Source: an uncultured Aquimonas sp. (GTDB lineage: Bacteria > Pseudomonadota > Gammaproteobacteria > Xanthomonadales > Xanthomonadaceae). From it: a stretch of DNA of 24,442 nt. The DNA is taken from the NCBI GenBank assembly GCA_946481615.1, contig CAMLOR010000026.1, positions 1 through 24,442 of the forward strand, in the 5' to 3' direction. How positions within the stretch are numbered: position 1 is the stretch's first letter; every line of letters starts with the position of its first letter. The notes beneath the pieces are model-generated. The model was not told the origin of the DNA. It saw nothing but the letters and a program-made list of their open reading frames with translations, and did no database searches. Position numbers and translations under genes: made by a program. Of this stretch, positions 16,670-24,442 are shown piece after piece.

Positions 16670-16753
16670 CCGTCGCGGCAAAATCCGCGACCGGGATTGA
16701 CGTCCCGAAGCTAGCGCACCGAACGCGCTGTTGCCTTTGCAAGGCGCGTTTTT
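16670..16753 (+). ncRNA. Candidate small RNA, about 84 nt, three hairpins
   Basis: Starting at the expected initiation point of the upstream promoter: hairpin 1 GTCGCGG/CCGCGAC (16672-16691, 6-nt loop), hairpin 2 CGGGA/TCCCG (16692-16707, 6-nt loop), a 14-nt single-stranded linker, and hairpin 3 AACGCGC..TTGC/GCAA..GCGCGTT (16722-16750) running into TTTTT (16749-16753), as in an intrinsic terminator. There is no credible ORF. The arrangement promoter, compact hairpins, terminator is what a trans-acting or housekeeping sRNA looks like. It does not match an RNA family I recognise; existence as a transcript is inference. Alternative: only the terminator of the upstream IPTL-like gene, 140 nt away. 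Confidence 0.45.
16722..16753 (+). terminator. Intrinsic terminator-like hairpin with T-run
   Basis: Arms AACGCGC (16722-16728) and GCGCGTT (16744-16750), inner TTGC/GCAA, 4-nt loop, followed by T to 16753. It could end the candidate sRNA, the IPTL-CTERM-like gene, or both. Confidence 0.55.
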
Positions 16754-16757
16754 CGTG

Positions 16758-16859
16758 CCCGCGATATTCGCGCGGGACGATCCCGGCTGCTCTGCGGCGG
16801 CGGTGCGTGGGGGCCGCAAGGCCCGCCGGCGCTAGCTCCGGTACGTCAACCGCGCACCG
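16758..16859 (+). other. Structure-rich intergenic stretch upstream of radC
   Basis: Hairpin CCCGCG/CGCGGG (16758-16776) competes with CGGGA/TCCCG (16773-16785) for shared bases. Then a 7-bp outer stem CGGTGCG (16801-16807)/CGCACCG (16853-16859) encloses a hairpin GGGCC-GCAA-GGCCC (16811-16824, GNRA-type tetraloop) and a weaker CCGG/CCGG hairpin (16826-16841), i.e. a possible three-way junction. It may be structured RNA or chance pairing in GC-rich DNA; no known riboswitch is recognised. Confidence 0.3.
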
Positions 16860-16888
16860 TTCGCCACCTTTCGTGGCGAGCGTAGACT
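16860..16888 (+). promoter_or_regulatory. Putative radC promoter with palindromic operator in the spacer
   Basis: -35-like TTCGCC (16860-16865), 17-nt spacer, -10-like TAGACT (16883-16888). A perfect 7-bp inverted repeat TCGCCAC/GTGGCGA (16861-16879, 5-nt centre) fills the spacer, so a bound dimer would block RNA polymerase. The same TAGACT core precedes the HzsA-related gene. Confidence 0.35.
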
Positions 16889-16903
16889 GCCGGGAAACGC
16901 GCC

Positions 16904-17437
16904 ATGGCTCGTTCGCGAAATGTCGTTGCATCCCACTCGTCGCCGTCGCCCGATGAGGCGAAGCGGCGTCGCGAGGACGCCGTGCTGGCGCGTGCCGAGC
17001 GCATCCTCGACGCACGCCTGCGCCGATTCGGGTGCATCCGTGACGCGCGCGAGGCGGAGCAGTATTTCCGCGTGCGGCTGGCGGGGTTGCCGCACGAAGA
17101 GCTGCATGCCTTGTGGCTGGATGCGAAGCATCGCGTGATCGGGTGCGATGTGCTGGCGAAGGGCGGGGCGGATCGGGCGGAGGTGGATCCGTCGGTGGTG
17201 TTGCATCTGGCGATCCGGCGCAACGCGCGGGCGGTGGTGCTGGCGCACAATCATCCCAGCGGCGTTTGCGCGCCCAGTGCCGGCGATGCGGCGATCACGT
17301 CGCGCCTGGCGCAGTCGTTCGAGTTGGTCGGCGTGAGCCTGCTCGATCATCTGATCGTGGGGCAGGGCGAGGCGTTCTCCTTCCGCGAGCGCGAGGCGCG
17401 AAGCGGTGGAGCCAGCGCGTTGTTCCGCCTCGGGTGA
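16904..17437 (+). CDS. Short RadC-like JAB-domain protein
   Basis: 177 aa, MPN/JAMM family annotated as RadC. The metal-binding set is intact: H115-x-H117-P-S-G and D128, inside VLAHNHPSGVCAPSAGD. Also present: LWLDAKHRVIGCDVLAKGG and LLDHLIVGQGEAFSF near the end. Full-length chromosomal RadC is about 225 aa with an N-terminal helix-hairpin-helix domain; here the first 60 residues are Arg/Ala-rich and lack an obvious HhH, so it resembles the short, often mobile-element-borne forms (YeeS-like). The RadC name is historical, its role in repair is doubtful, and JAMM hydrolase activity is unproven. GGGA about 8 nt before ATG 16904. No integrase or toxin is adjacent. Confidence 0.88.
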   Translation: MARSRNVVASHSSPSPDEAKRRREDAVLARAERILDARLRRFGCIRDAREAEQYFRVRLAGLPHEELHALWLDAKHRVIGCDVLAKGGADRAEVDPSVVLHLAIRRNARAVVLAHNHPSGVCAPSAGDAAITSRLAQSFELVGVSLLDHLIVGQGEAFSFREREARSGGASALFRLG

Positions 17438-17482
17438 GGTGCGCTGGCTCCCTTGCGTGCGGCGTGGCCGACGCCGCCGGAA

Positions 17483-17818
17483 CTACATCATCAGCGCCAG
17501 CGAGAAATTGTCGTTCTTGTCGCTGACCGTGTTGGCGTTCAAGGCCTGGAACGTGATCTTGTGCCGGCCGGGCTCGAGGTCGGTGACCATCACCTGCGCG
17601 GGCAGCGTCTTGTGTTCGCCGGTGGAGTTCGAATAGAGCTGCGAGGTGCCGATCACCGCATCGTCGAGCAGCACCTGCACGCCGATCAGCACGTTCTGGT
17701 TGGTTGACCACGCGGTGCCGGAAAACAGGAACGTGGTCGGGCCGTCCATCGGTGCGTCGAAGGAGACCGTCACGGGCAGCGGGCCGGTGACGTTGGCGGC
17801 GATGATCATTGCGGACAT
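17483..17818 (-). CDS. Protein of unknown function, 111 aa
   Basis: Not recognised. Starts at the CAT of 17816-17818 with GGGGGA 7 nt upstream, which fixes the start over the longer open frame. The sequence alternates hydrophobic/polar residues in short strands (MIIAANVTGPLPVTVSFDAP, TTFLFSGTAWS, IGVQVLLDDAVIG, TLPAQVMVTDLEPGRHKITFQAL), fitting a small all-beta, Ig-like or jelly-roll domain; GRHKITFQA resembles the last strands of Ig-like folds. No signal peptide or membrane segment, no cysteine, so probably cytosolic or released. It is convergent with radC (46 nt between stops) and has a TAGGA/TCCTA inverted repeat 83 nt upstream. Confidence 0.75.
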   Translation of the reverse strand: MSAMIIAANVTGPLPVTVSFDAPMDGPTTFLFSGTAWSTNQNVLIGVQVLLDDAVIGTSQLYSNSTGEHKTLPAQVMVTDLEPGRHKITFQALNANTVSDKNDNFSLALMM

Positions 17819-17900
17819 GGCAATTCCCCCTGGGTTGGCGATCGGTGGTCGCGAGGTGATTCGCGAGCCGCAGCCTAATGCCTGACGTTCGGCGCGACCA

Positions 17901-17915
17901 TAGGACAAATTCCTA
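17901..17915 (-). promoter_or_regulatory. TAGGA-N5-TCCTA inverted repeat
   Basis: Perfect 5-bp inverted repeat TAGGA/TCCTA around CAAAT, 83 nt upstream of the 111-aa gene on minus and 182 nt upstream of the diguanylate cyclase on plus. Its dyad spacing suits a dimeric regulator. It is the most AT-rich and symmetric spot of this 278-nt gap; no regulator is assigned. Confidence 0.3.
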
Positions 17916-18096
17916 GATCGCCGGTGTTCTGGTCCAGATCGGGGCGACTTTCGGGCCATCGGGGCTGTGCTGACCAGTCGGCTTGCGATCCGATCGCTCA
18001 CGACGCATCCAATGAGGGCATTCCCCGGGAGCGGCCAGCAACGCTTGCGCTTTCGTCCGGGCTTGGCACACTGGCGTCGCCACGCAGGAGTTCCGC

Positions 18097-19701
18097 ATGT
18101 CGGAAGCTTCCGGAATCGAATCGAACGCCGGGCTTGCGCTGCAGGTGCTGCTCGTCGAGGACGATCGCACCGACGCCATGTTGCACGAGCGTTATCTGCG
18201 CAAGGCCGGCGAGGTGGTGCACCGCGTCGTCGCCGTCACGCACGCGGCGTCGTTGAAGGCGGCGCTCGCCGCGCTCGATGCGCTGCACGCCTTCGACGTC
18301 GTGGTGCTGGACTTGAACCTGCCCGATTGCCGCGGCCTCGACTGCGTGCGCGAGTTGCGCAACTGGCATCCCGACGTGGCGCTCGTCATCCTCACCGGCG
18401 ACGACGACGTCGCGCAGGCCGTGCGCGCGGTGGGCGAAGGCGCGCACGACTATCTGATCAAGGGCAGGATTTCGCCCGACGTGCTGGGCCGCAGCCTGAT
18501 GTACGCCGGTCTGCGCCTGTCGAGCGAGCAGGCGCTGCGGCAGAGCCGCGAGGAACATCGCGCGCTGTTCGAGGGCAATCCGGTGCCGGTGCTGGTGTAC
18601 GACCGCGAAACGCTGCGCTTCCTCGCGGTGAACCGCGCCGCGGCCCGGCAGTACGGCTGGTCGCGCGACGAGTTCCGGGCCATCGGGCTTCCCGACCTGT
18701 GGCCGCCGGACGAGCCGCGCGAGCCGCAGGATGCGCGCGAAGCCGTGGGCGGCGTGTTCCGGCATCGCATGCGCAACGGCGAAGTGCGGCACATGAAGAT
18801 CAGCGCCCATCTGCTCACCTTCCGCGGGCGCTCCGCCTGTCTGCTGCTCTGCGACGACGTCACGGTGCATCAGGCGACGCTCGATGCCCTGCAGCGCAGC
18901 GAGCGGCGTTTCCGCGATCTGTTCGAGCAGAGCCTGGGCCTGATCTGCGAGCACGATCTCGACGGCGTGATCGCCGCCCTCAATCCCGCGGCGGCGGCCG
19001 CGCTCGGGCGCCGCGTCGAGGATGTGGCCGGGCGCCGGCTGCACGACATCGTGCCGCCGCCGTTCCGCGCTCACGTCGATCTCTACCTCGCGACGATCGC
19101 GCGCGAAGGCCATTACGAGGGGTTGATGACCGTCGTGCGTGCCGATGGCAAGTGGCGCGCGTGGCGCTGCCGCAATCGGCTCCAGCGCGACGAGGCCGGA
19201 CGCGCGCTGGTCGTCGGCCACGCGCAGGACGTGACGGAAGAGATGCAGCGTGAGGAAGAACTGCGCGACCAGTCGCTCACCGACCCGCTGACCGGGGCCA
19301 GGAACCGCCGCTACCTCGACTGGCTCGCGGCCTCGGGGCATCTCGACAACTGGGGCTGCCTGGTCGTCGACATCGACCGCTTCAAGCAGATCAACGATAC
19401 CCAGGGCCACGCGCGCGGCGACGAGATCCTGCGGACCGTCGCGACCTTCCTGACGGAGCACGTGCGCCAGCAGGATGTCGTGGTCCGCACTGGCGGCGAC
19501 GAATTCCTGGTCCTGCTCGCCAACGATTCCGCGCCGCAGACCGCCACGATGGCCGAACGGCTGCAACGCGAAGCCGTTGCGCTGCCCTGCGCGGTGACCA
19601 TCGGCGCGGCGCGGCGCGAAGGCAACGAGCCGCTGAAGGAGACACTGGCGCGGGCCGATGCGGCGCTGTATGCGTCGCGCGCGCGCAGTCGCGGAAGCTG
19701 A
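18097..19701 (+). CDS. Diguanylate cyclase with receiver and two PAS domains (REC-PAS-PAS-GGDEF)
   Basis: 534-aa cytosolic signalling protein making cyclic di-GMP from two GTP. Domains: REC about 14-135 with phospho-acceptor D72 (VVLDLNLPDC), a TGDDD segment and K122; PAS1 about 155-270 (LFEGNPVPVLVYD); PAS2 about 275-395 (LFEQSLGLICEHDLDGVIAALN); GGDEF about 400-530 with an intact G466-G-D-E-F470 site and an allosteric I-site R457-x-x-D460 five residues before it, so product inhibition is expected. DxLTGARNRR and DIDRFKQINDTQGH are canonical. No EAL domain. ATG 18097 has AGGAG 7 nt upstream. No partner histidine kinase is in the window, so the input is unknown. Confidence 0.96.
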   Translation: MSEASGIESNAGLALQVLLVEDDRTDAMLHERYLRKAGEVVHRVVAVTHAASLKAALAALDALHAFDVVVLDLNLPDCRGLDCVRELRNWHPDVALVILTGDDDVAQAVRAVGEGAHDYLIKGRISPDVLGRSLMYAGLRLSSEQALRQSREEHRALFEGNPVPVLVYDRETLRFLAVNRAAARQYGWSRDEFRAIGLPDLWPPDEPREPQDAREAVGGVFRHRMRNGEVRHMKISAHLLTFRGRSACLLLCDDVTVHQATLDALQRSERRFRDLFEQSLGLICEHDLDGVIAALNPAAAAALGRRVEDVAGRRLHDIVPPPFRAHVDLYLATIAREGHYEGLMTVVRADGKWRAWRCRNRLQRDEAGRALVVGHAQDVTEEMQREEELRDQSLTDPLTGARNRRYLDWLAASGHLDNWGCLVVDIDRFKQINDTQGHARGDEILRTVATFLTEHVRQQDVVVRTGGDEFLVLLANDSAPQTATMAERLQREAVALPCAVTIGAARREGNEPLKETLARADAALYASRARSRGS

Positions 19702-19761
19702 TTGCCGCGGCGCGGGCTTGCGCTGTTCGACTGTCGTGCCGATCTGGTGCGGGCGCGATAG

Positions 19762-19786
19762 CCGGACTCTGCGGCCCGAGGTCCGG
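19762..19786. terminator. Hairpin between convergent genes
   Basis: CCGGAC (19762-19767) and GTCCGG (19781-19786) can form a 6-bp stem in the 85-nt gap between the diguanylate cyclase and the XRE gene. There is no T-run, so it is a weak bidirectional terminator candidate. Confidence 0.3.
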
Positions 19787-20029
19787 TTACGCCAGCGGCT
19801 CGTCCTCGCCCTGCAGATCGGCCGGATCGAAGTCGTAGCCCAGCAGATCGCCGGGAACGCACTGCAGCGCGGCGCACAGGCGCGCCATCGTGGCGAAGCG
19901 GATGCCGCGCACCTTGCCGCTGCGGAACAGCGAGAGCTGCGTTTCGCTGATGCGGATCATCGCGGCCAGTTCGCGCGCCTTGAGGCCGCGGCGCGCCAGC
20001 ATTTCGTCGAGCGTCACCCGGATCGGCAT
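19787..20029 (-). CDS. Small XRE/Cro-C1-family regulator (YozG-like)
   Basis: 80-aa single-domain helix-turn-helix protein: TLDEMLARRGLKARELAAMIRISETQLS (HTH, about residues 6-35), then LCAALQCVPGDLLGY, the usual end of the fold. Such small XRE proteins are commonly paired with DUF2975 membrane proteins. Its ATG overlaps the stop of the DUF2975 gene (TGATG at 20027-20031), so translation is coupled. It probably autoregulates the pair and may control the divergent ABC transporter through the AT-rich promoter; that is inference. Confidence 0.92.
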   Translation of the reverse strand: MPIRVTLDEMLARRGLKARELAAMIRISETQLSLFRSGKVRGIRFATMARLCAALQCVPGDLLGYDFDPADLQGEDEPLA

Positions 20030-20523
20030 CAGAACATCCCGTCCAGTTCGTCCTGCAGCGCGCGCGCCTGGTCGATCAGGCGCGCGAGCAGCACCATGGC
20101 CGCGCCGACCACGCCCAGCACGATCGCCGAAAGATCGAAGTACACGTAGCTGCCGCGTCCATCGAGCACCCAGCGCATCAGGTTGGTGACCGCGAACACT
20201 TCGAGCAGGGCGCCCGCCAGCACGCCGGCGCCGATGTGCCGCATCGCGCGGGCCACCGTGGGATGGAAGGTGCGGCCGGCGGCCAGATCGCCGAGCGCGC
20301 GCTGCACCGACCACAGCGCCCACAGATAGCCGGCGGCCGGCAGGCCGTGCACGGCCATCAGCAGCAGGCGCTCGCTGCCGTGCACATGGATCGCGCTGCC
20401 CGGCGGCAGGTGCGGCAGGCCGACCAGCCCCGGCAGCAGCAATCCGAGCAGGCAGGCGAACACGAACAAGGTGGCCCAACGCAGCAGGCGGCATTGCTGG
20501 CGGAACGCATGGGGACTGGGCAT
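20029..20523 (-). CDS. DUF2975-family membrane protein
   Basis: 164 aa with four hydrophobic segments (about residues 15-35, 50-68, 92-110, 128-147), matching the DUF2975 layout of four helices encoded together with a small XRE regulator. Function is unknown; by analogy with such pairs it may sense a membrane signal or regulate the HTH partner, but no experiment is implied here. ATG 20521-20523 has GGGAAG about 6 nt upstream. It is the first gene of the pair, divergent from the ABC transporter, 83 nt away. Confidence 0.85.
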   Translation of the reverse strand: MPSPHAFRQQCRLLRWATLFVFACLLGLLLPGLVGLPHLPPGSAIHVHGSERLLLMAVHGLPAAGYLWALWSVQRALGDLAAGRTFHPTVARAMRHIGAGVLAGALLEVFAVTNLMRWVLDGRGSYVYFDLSAIVLGVVGAAMVLLARLIDQARALQDELDGMF

Positions 20524-20606
20524 CTCGGCTTCCCGGGTTTTAATCTTGACTTAAAGTTTTCGACCGGATTAATTTAAGCATCAATTAAAACTCCTGGGAA
20601 CCGCCC
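20524..20606. promoter_or_regulatory. AT-rich divergent promoter and operator region
   Basis: 83 nt, much richer in A/T than its surroundings. On plus, TTGACT (20546-20551) and TTAATT (20569-20574) with 17-nt spacing could drive the ABC genes. An imperfect 20-bp palindrome TTAATTTAAG/CATCAATTAA (20569-20588, 8 of 10 pairs) overlaps that -10, and TTTTAATC/ATTAAAA motifs recur at both ends. A likely operator for the neighbouring XRE protein. Confidence 0.45.
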
Positions 20607-21536
20607 GTGCCGCACCCCGCCATCGAAACCCTCGGGCTGACCCGCCGCTTCGGCGCCCGCCTGGCCGTGGACGGGGTGTCGATCACGGTGCCGGCGCGCA
20701 GCATCTACGGCTTTCTCGGCCGCAACGGCGCGGGCAAGACCACCACCATCAGACTGCTGCTCGGGCTGTTGCGGCTCGATGCGGGCAGGGCGCGCATCGA
20801 CGGCATCGATATCGCCGCCGACCGCATCGGTGCGGCCCGCCGCATCGGCGCGCTGCTGGAGGCGCACGGCTTCTACGCTCACCTCACGGGCCGCGAGAAT
20901 CTCGACCTGGCCCGGCGCCTGCTCGGCCAGCCGGCGAGCGAGATCGATCGCGTGCTGGACGTCGCCGGGATGACGGCGCACGGCCGTCGCCGCGTTGCGG
21001 ACTATTCGCTCGGCATGCGGCAGCGCCTCGGCCTGGCGCGCGCGATGCTCGGGGCGCCCCCCGTGTTGCTGCTCGACGAGCCCACCAATGGCCTCGATCC
21101 GGAGGGCATCGCCGAGATGCGGCGTTTCCTGCGCGAGTTGCCCGAGCGCAGCGGCGCCACCGTGTTGCTGTCCAGCCATCTGCTGGGCGAGATCGAGCAG
21201 ACCGCCACGCACATCGGCATCCTCGCCGAAGGCCGGCTGGTGCTGCAGGGTGAACTCGCCGTGCTCAAGGCCGGACTGGCGGCCGAGGTCTGCATCCATA
21301 CCGTCGAGCCGGAGCGCGCGGCGATCGTCGCGCGCGCGCACGGGTTCGATATCGAGCGTCGCGACGACATGCTGGTTGCGCGATTCGCGCCTGGCGAGGA
21401 AGCGCGCGCGGCGTCCGCGCAGCTCAATCGCGTGCTGTGCCTGGCCGGCATCGCGGTGCACGCCCTGGCGCCGCGCGAAAGCTCGCTCGAAACCCTCTAT
21501 TCGCGCGCTGCGCCGCCGGCGCGCGCCGCGGCCTAG
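20607..21536 (+). CDS. ABC transporter ATP-binding protein
   Basis: 309-aa nucleotide-binding subunit. Walker A GRNGAGKTT (residues 38-46), signature YSLGMRQR (from 133), Walker B LLLDEP with D157-E158, NGLDP D-loop, and H-loop H191 in SSHLL. A C-terminal extension of about 90 residues follows, as in Ccm/bacitracin/lantibiotic-immunity (BcrA-like) exporters. It starts with GTG at 20607 preceded by TGGGA; no in-frame ATG fits. The permease follows 17 nt after the stop, so this is a two-gene exporter, transcribed divergently from DUF2975-XRE. Substrate unknown; antibiotic-peptide or lipid export would fit the family. Confidence 0.94.
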   Translation: MPHPAIETLGLTRRFGARLAVDGVSITVPARSIYGFLGRNGAGKTTTIRLLLGLLRLDAGRARIDGIDIAADRIGAARRIGALLEAHGFYAHLTGRENLDLARRLLGQPASEIDRVLDVAGMTAHGRRRVADYSLGMRQRLGLARAMLGAPPVLLLDEPTNGLDPEGIAEMRRFLRELPERSGATVLLSSHLLGEIEQTATHIGILAEGRLVLQGELAVLKAGLAAEVCIHTVEPERAAIVARAHGFDIERRDDMLVARFAPGEEARAASAQLNRVLCLAGIAVHALAPRESSLETLYSRAAPPARAAA

Positions 21537-21553
21537 ACGACGAGGACTGACGA

Positions 21554-22303
21554 ATGACTGCCGCCAACCGCCCCCGTTTCCGCGTCGCGCTCGCGGTGGA
21601 AGCCGTCAAACTTCGGCGTTCGCTGGCGCTGCTGCTGGCGCTCGTCGCGCCGCTGCTGATCGCCGTGTTCGTGTTCTTCAACCTGCTGCGCGTGGACAAG
21701 GCGCAGCCGTGGGACATCACGCTGAAATCGTCCGCGGCGATCTGGGCCTTCTTCATGCTGCCGATGAGCGTCACGGCGCTGACCGCCCTGGTGGCCCACA
21801 CCGAACACGGGCCGCGCGCGTGGGACTATCTGCGCGCGCTGCCCATCCCGCGCTGGCATCACTACGCGGCCAAGGTATGCGGCGTGCTGGCCCTGGTGGC
21901 GGGGATGAGCGTGGCGCTCGCCGCGATGACGCTCGCGGCGGTGTACGCCGCCAGCGTCATCAAGCCGGCGATCGCGCCGGAGGGCAGCCCGGATCTGTTT
22001 GCGTACGGCCTGTTGCTGGGGCGCATCTTCCTCGCCGCGTGGCTGCTGATCGCGGTGCAGCTGTGGATCGCGCTGCGCTACGCGAGTTTCGTGCCGGCGC
22101 TGGCGGTGGGCATCGGCGGCACCTTCTTCGCGGTGGTGGCCACGTCGGCGAAGGTCGGCGCGGTGCTGCCTTGGCAGATCCCGGTGAACCAGCTCGCGGC
22201 CGATCCGGCACGCGCCGGCATCGCGCTGGCCATCGGGTGCCTCGGCGGAGCCATGGTGCTGGGGGCGATGCTGTGGAATCTGGAGCGGCGCGAGGTCTTC
22301 TAG
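21554..22303 (+). CDS. ABC transporter permease (ABC-2 type, BcrB/lantibiotic-immunity-like)
   Basis: 249-aa membrane protein with six hydrophobic helices (about residues 25-42, 60-80, 108-128, 150-170, 178-200, 218-238) and the LRALPIPRWHHYAAK loop between helices 2 and 3, typical of permeases paired with BcrA-like ATPases. It forms the membrane half of the exporter with the preceding gene. ATG 21554 has GAGGA about 8 nt upstream. Confidence 0.9.
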   Translation: MTAANRPRFRVALAVEAVKLRRSLALLLALVAPLLIAVFVFFNLLRVDKAQPWDITLKSSAAIWAFFMLPMSVTALTALVAHTEHGPRAWDYLRALPIPRWHHYAAKVCGVLALVAGMSVALAAMTLAAVYAASVIKPAIAPEGSPDLFAYGLLLGRIFLAAWLLIAVQLWIALRYASFVPALAVGIGGTFFAVVATSAKVGAVLPWQIPVNQLAADPARAGIALAIGCLGGAMVLGAMLWNLERREVF

Positions 22304-22314
22304 GCGTTTCGCCT

Positions 22315-22340
22315 GGCCGGAAGTCGCGGTTTCGCCGGCC
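22315..22340. terminator. GC hairpin after the ABC operon
   Basis: GGCCGG (22315-22320) and CCGGCC (22335-22340) enclose a 14-nt loop, 12 nt after the permease stop. No T-run, so it is only a candidate transcript-end or stabilising structure. Confidence 0.25.
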
Positions 22341-22446
22341 CGGTTGCCGCAACGAGTCTTGCGCAGAAGAATGACGGGCACGGCATGCGGTACGGTGATA
22401 CGCATCGATGACGTCGCCGGACATTCCCGCCGACAGGAGCCTCGCG

Positions 22447-23097
22447 ATGACCATCACCATCACCGCCTTCGAGCGCTCGCCCGACGGCGGCAAGGGACTG
22501 GCCCGCGACACGCGCGTGCGCTGGGCGCTCGAGGAAGTACGGCAGCCCTACGAGGTGCGCCTGGTTTCGTTCCGTGCGATGAAGGAACCGGCGCATCTGC
22601 GGCTGCATCCCTTCGGCCAGATTCCGACTTACGAGGAAGGCGCTCTCGCCCTGTTCGAAACCGGCGCGATCGTCTTCCATATCGCTTCGCATCATGCCGG
22701 TCTGTTGCCCATCCATGCCGACGCGCGGGCGCGCGCGATCACCTGGATGTTCGCGGCGCTCAACACCGTGGAGCCGCCGATCCTGGAACTCGCCAACGCG
22801 AAGATTCTGGAAGGCGACAAGCCGTGGGCGCAGGAGCGTTTGCCGCTGGTCCAGGAGCGCGTGCGCGACCGGCTGCGCCCATTGTCCGCCCGCCTGGGCG
22901 ATGCCGAGTGGCTCGACGGCACCTTCAGCGCGGGCGATCTGATGATGGTGTCGGTGTTGCTCAGGCTCCGGGCCTCCGGTCTGCTGGACGAGTTTCCGGC
23001 CCTCGCGGCCTATGTCGCGCGCGGCGAAGCGCGGCCCGCGTATCGGCGGGCCTTCGCGGCCCAGTTGGCGGTCAACGCCGATAAGCCAGCGGGCTGA
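22447..23097 (+). CDS. Glutathione S-transferase family protein
   Basis: 216 aa, two-domain GST fold: thioredoxin-like N-terminal half (TRVRWALEEVRQPYEVRLV, HPFGQIPTYEEG with the cis-Pro, LFETGAIVFHIA with the gamma-glutamyl-binding ET) and an all-helical C-terminal half (EWLDGTFSAGDLMMVSVLL with the capping GDLMM). Probably cytosolic, acting in thiol conjugation or peroxide detoxification; substrate unknown. ATG 22447 has AGGAG 7 nt upstream and is preferred to the in-frame ATG 22408, which has no ribosome site. Confidence 0.93.
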   Translation: MTITITAFERSPDGGKGLARDTRVRWALEEVRQPYEVRLVSFRAMKEPAHLRLHPFGQIPTYEEGALALFETGAIVFHIASHHAGLLPIHADARARAITWMFAALNTVEPPILELANAKILEGDKPWAQERLPLVQERVRDRLRPLSARLGDAEWLDGTFSAGDLMMVSVLLRLRASGLLDEFPALAAYVARGEARPAYRRAFAAQLAVNADKPAG

Positions 23098-23150
23098 TCG
23101 GCCGGGGCTCGATTAGCGTCCGGGCCGGCTTCGTGGTGCAATGGGCACCG

Positions 23151-24442
<1,292 letters not shown>

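Noticed and set aside
16801..16859. Cyclic-di-GMP (GEMM) riboswitch or twister ribozyme
   Set aside because: A tetraloop and a junction are present but the conserved core nucleotides of either family are not.
16904..17437. Mobile element or defence island around the short RadC
   Set aside because: No integrase, transposase, toxin-antitoxin or restriction gene and no direct repeats bounding it in this window.
18060..18096. sigma-54-like TGGCAC upstream of the diguanylate cyclase
   Set aside because: The GG and the next GC are 12 nt apart instead of the required 10, so the -12 element is missing.
22408..22446. Upstream start of the glutathione S-transferase
   Set aside because: No ribosome site before it; ATG 22447 has AGGAG at good spacing.

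Overview
GC-rich, densely packed chromosomal DNA that looks gammaproteobacterial, most likely Xanthomonadales/Lysobacterales (Rhodanobacteraceae- or Dokdonella-like). The order-level guess rests on general protein resemblance (NhaB, TPP-riboswitch-thiC, DUF2975 + small XRE pair) and on I/LFRxGFE tags and an IPTL-CTERM-like tail in secreted proteins; no rRNA or marker gene fixes the taxonomy. No tRNA, rRNA, insertion sequence or CRISPR array was seen.

Layout. 1-2922: RND efflux operon (adaptor lipoprotein, then the inner-membrane pump running off the left edge), divergent from its probable TetR/AcrR repressor. 3175-6164: a secreted DUF4331 protein, a DUF5076 protein and the NhaB Na+/H+ antiporter; the first two are convergent and their 3' ends run into each other as if the sequence between them were lost. 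6358-8550: YbdK-type carboxylate-amine ligase plus an anchored protein of unknown function. 8555-10234: Csp3-like copper-storage protein divergent from a class III aminotransferase. 10251-15770: secreted proteins around a divergent promoter: a putative outer-membrane barrel and a carboxypeptidase-regulatory-like protein on minus, a large HzsA-related di-heme c-type cytochrome on plus. 15771-16903: an IPTL-CTERM-like secreted protein flanked by two structure-rich intergenic stretches, one holding a promoter + hairpins + terminator arrangement that looks like an unannotated small RNA. 16904-19701: short RadC, a 111-aa protein of unknown function, and a REC-PAS-PAS-GGDEF diguanylate cyclase. 19787-22303: XRE regulator + DUF2975 membrane protein, divergent from an ABC exporter (ATPase + permease) across an AT-rich promoter. 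22447-23097: glutathione S-transferase. 23151-24442: TPP riboswitch and the 5' part of thiC.

Most of the window is housekeeping or common accessory content. The points most worth a second look are the candidate sRNA at 16670-16753 and the folded stretch after it, the tail-to-tail junction near 4345-4370, the HzsA-related cytochrome neighbourhood with its xFRxGFE tags, and the 28-bp near-perfect palindrome at 15915-15942.
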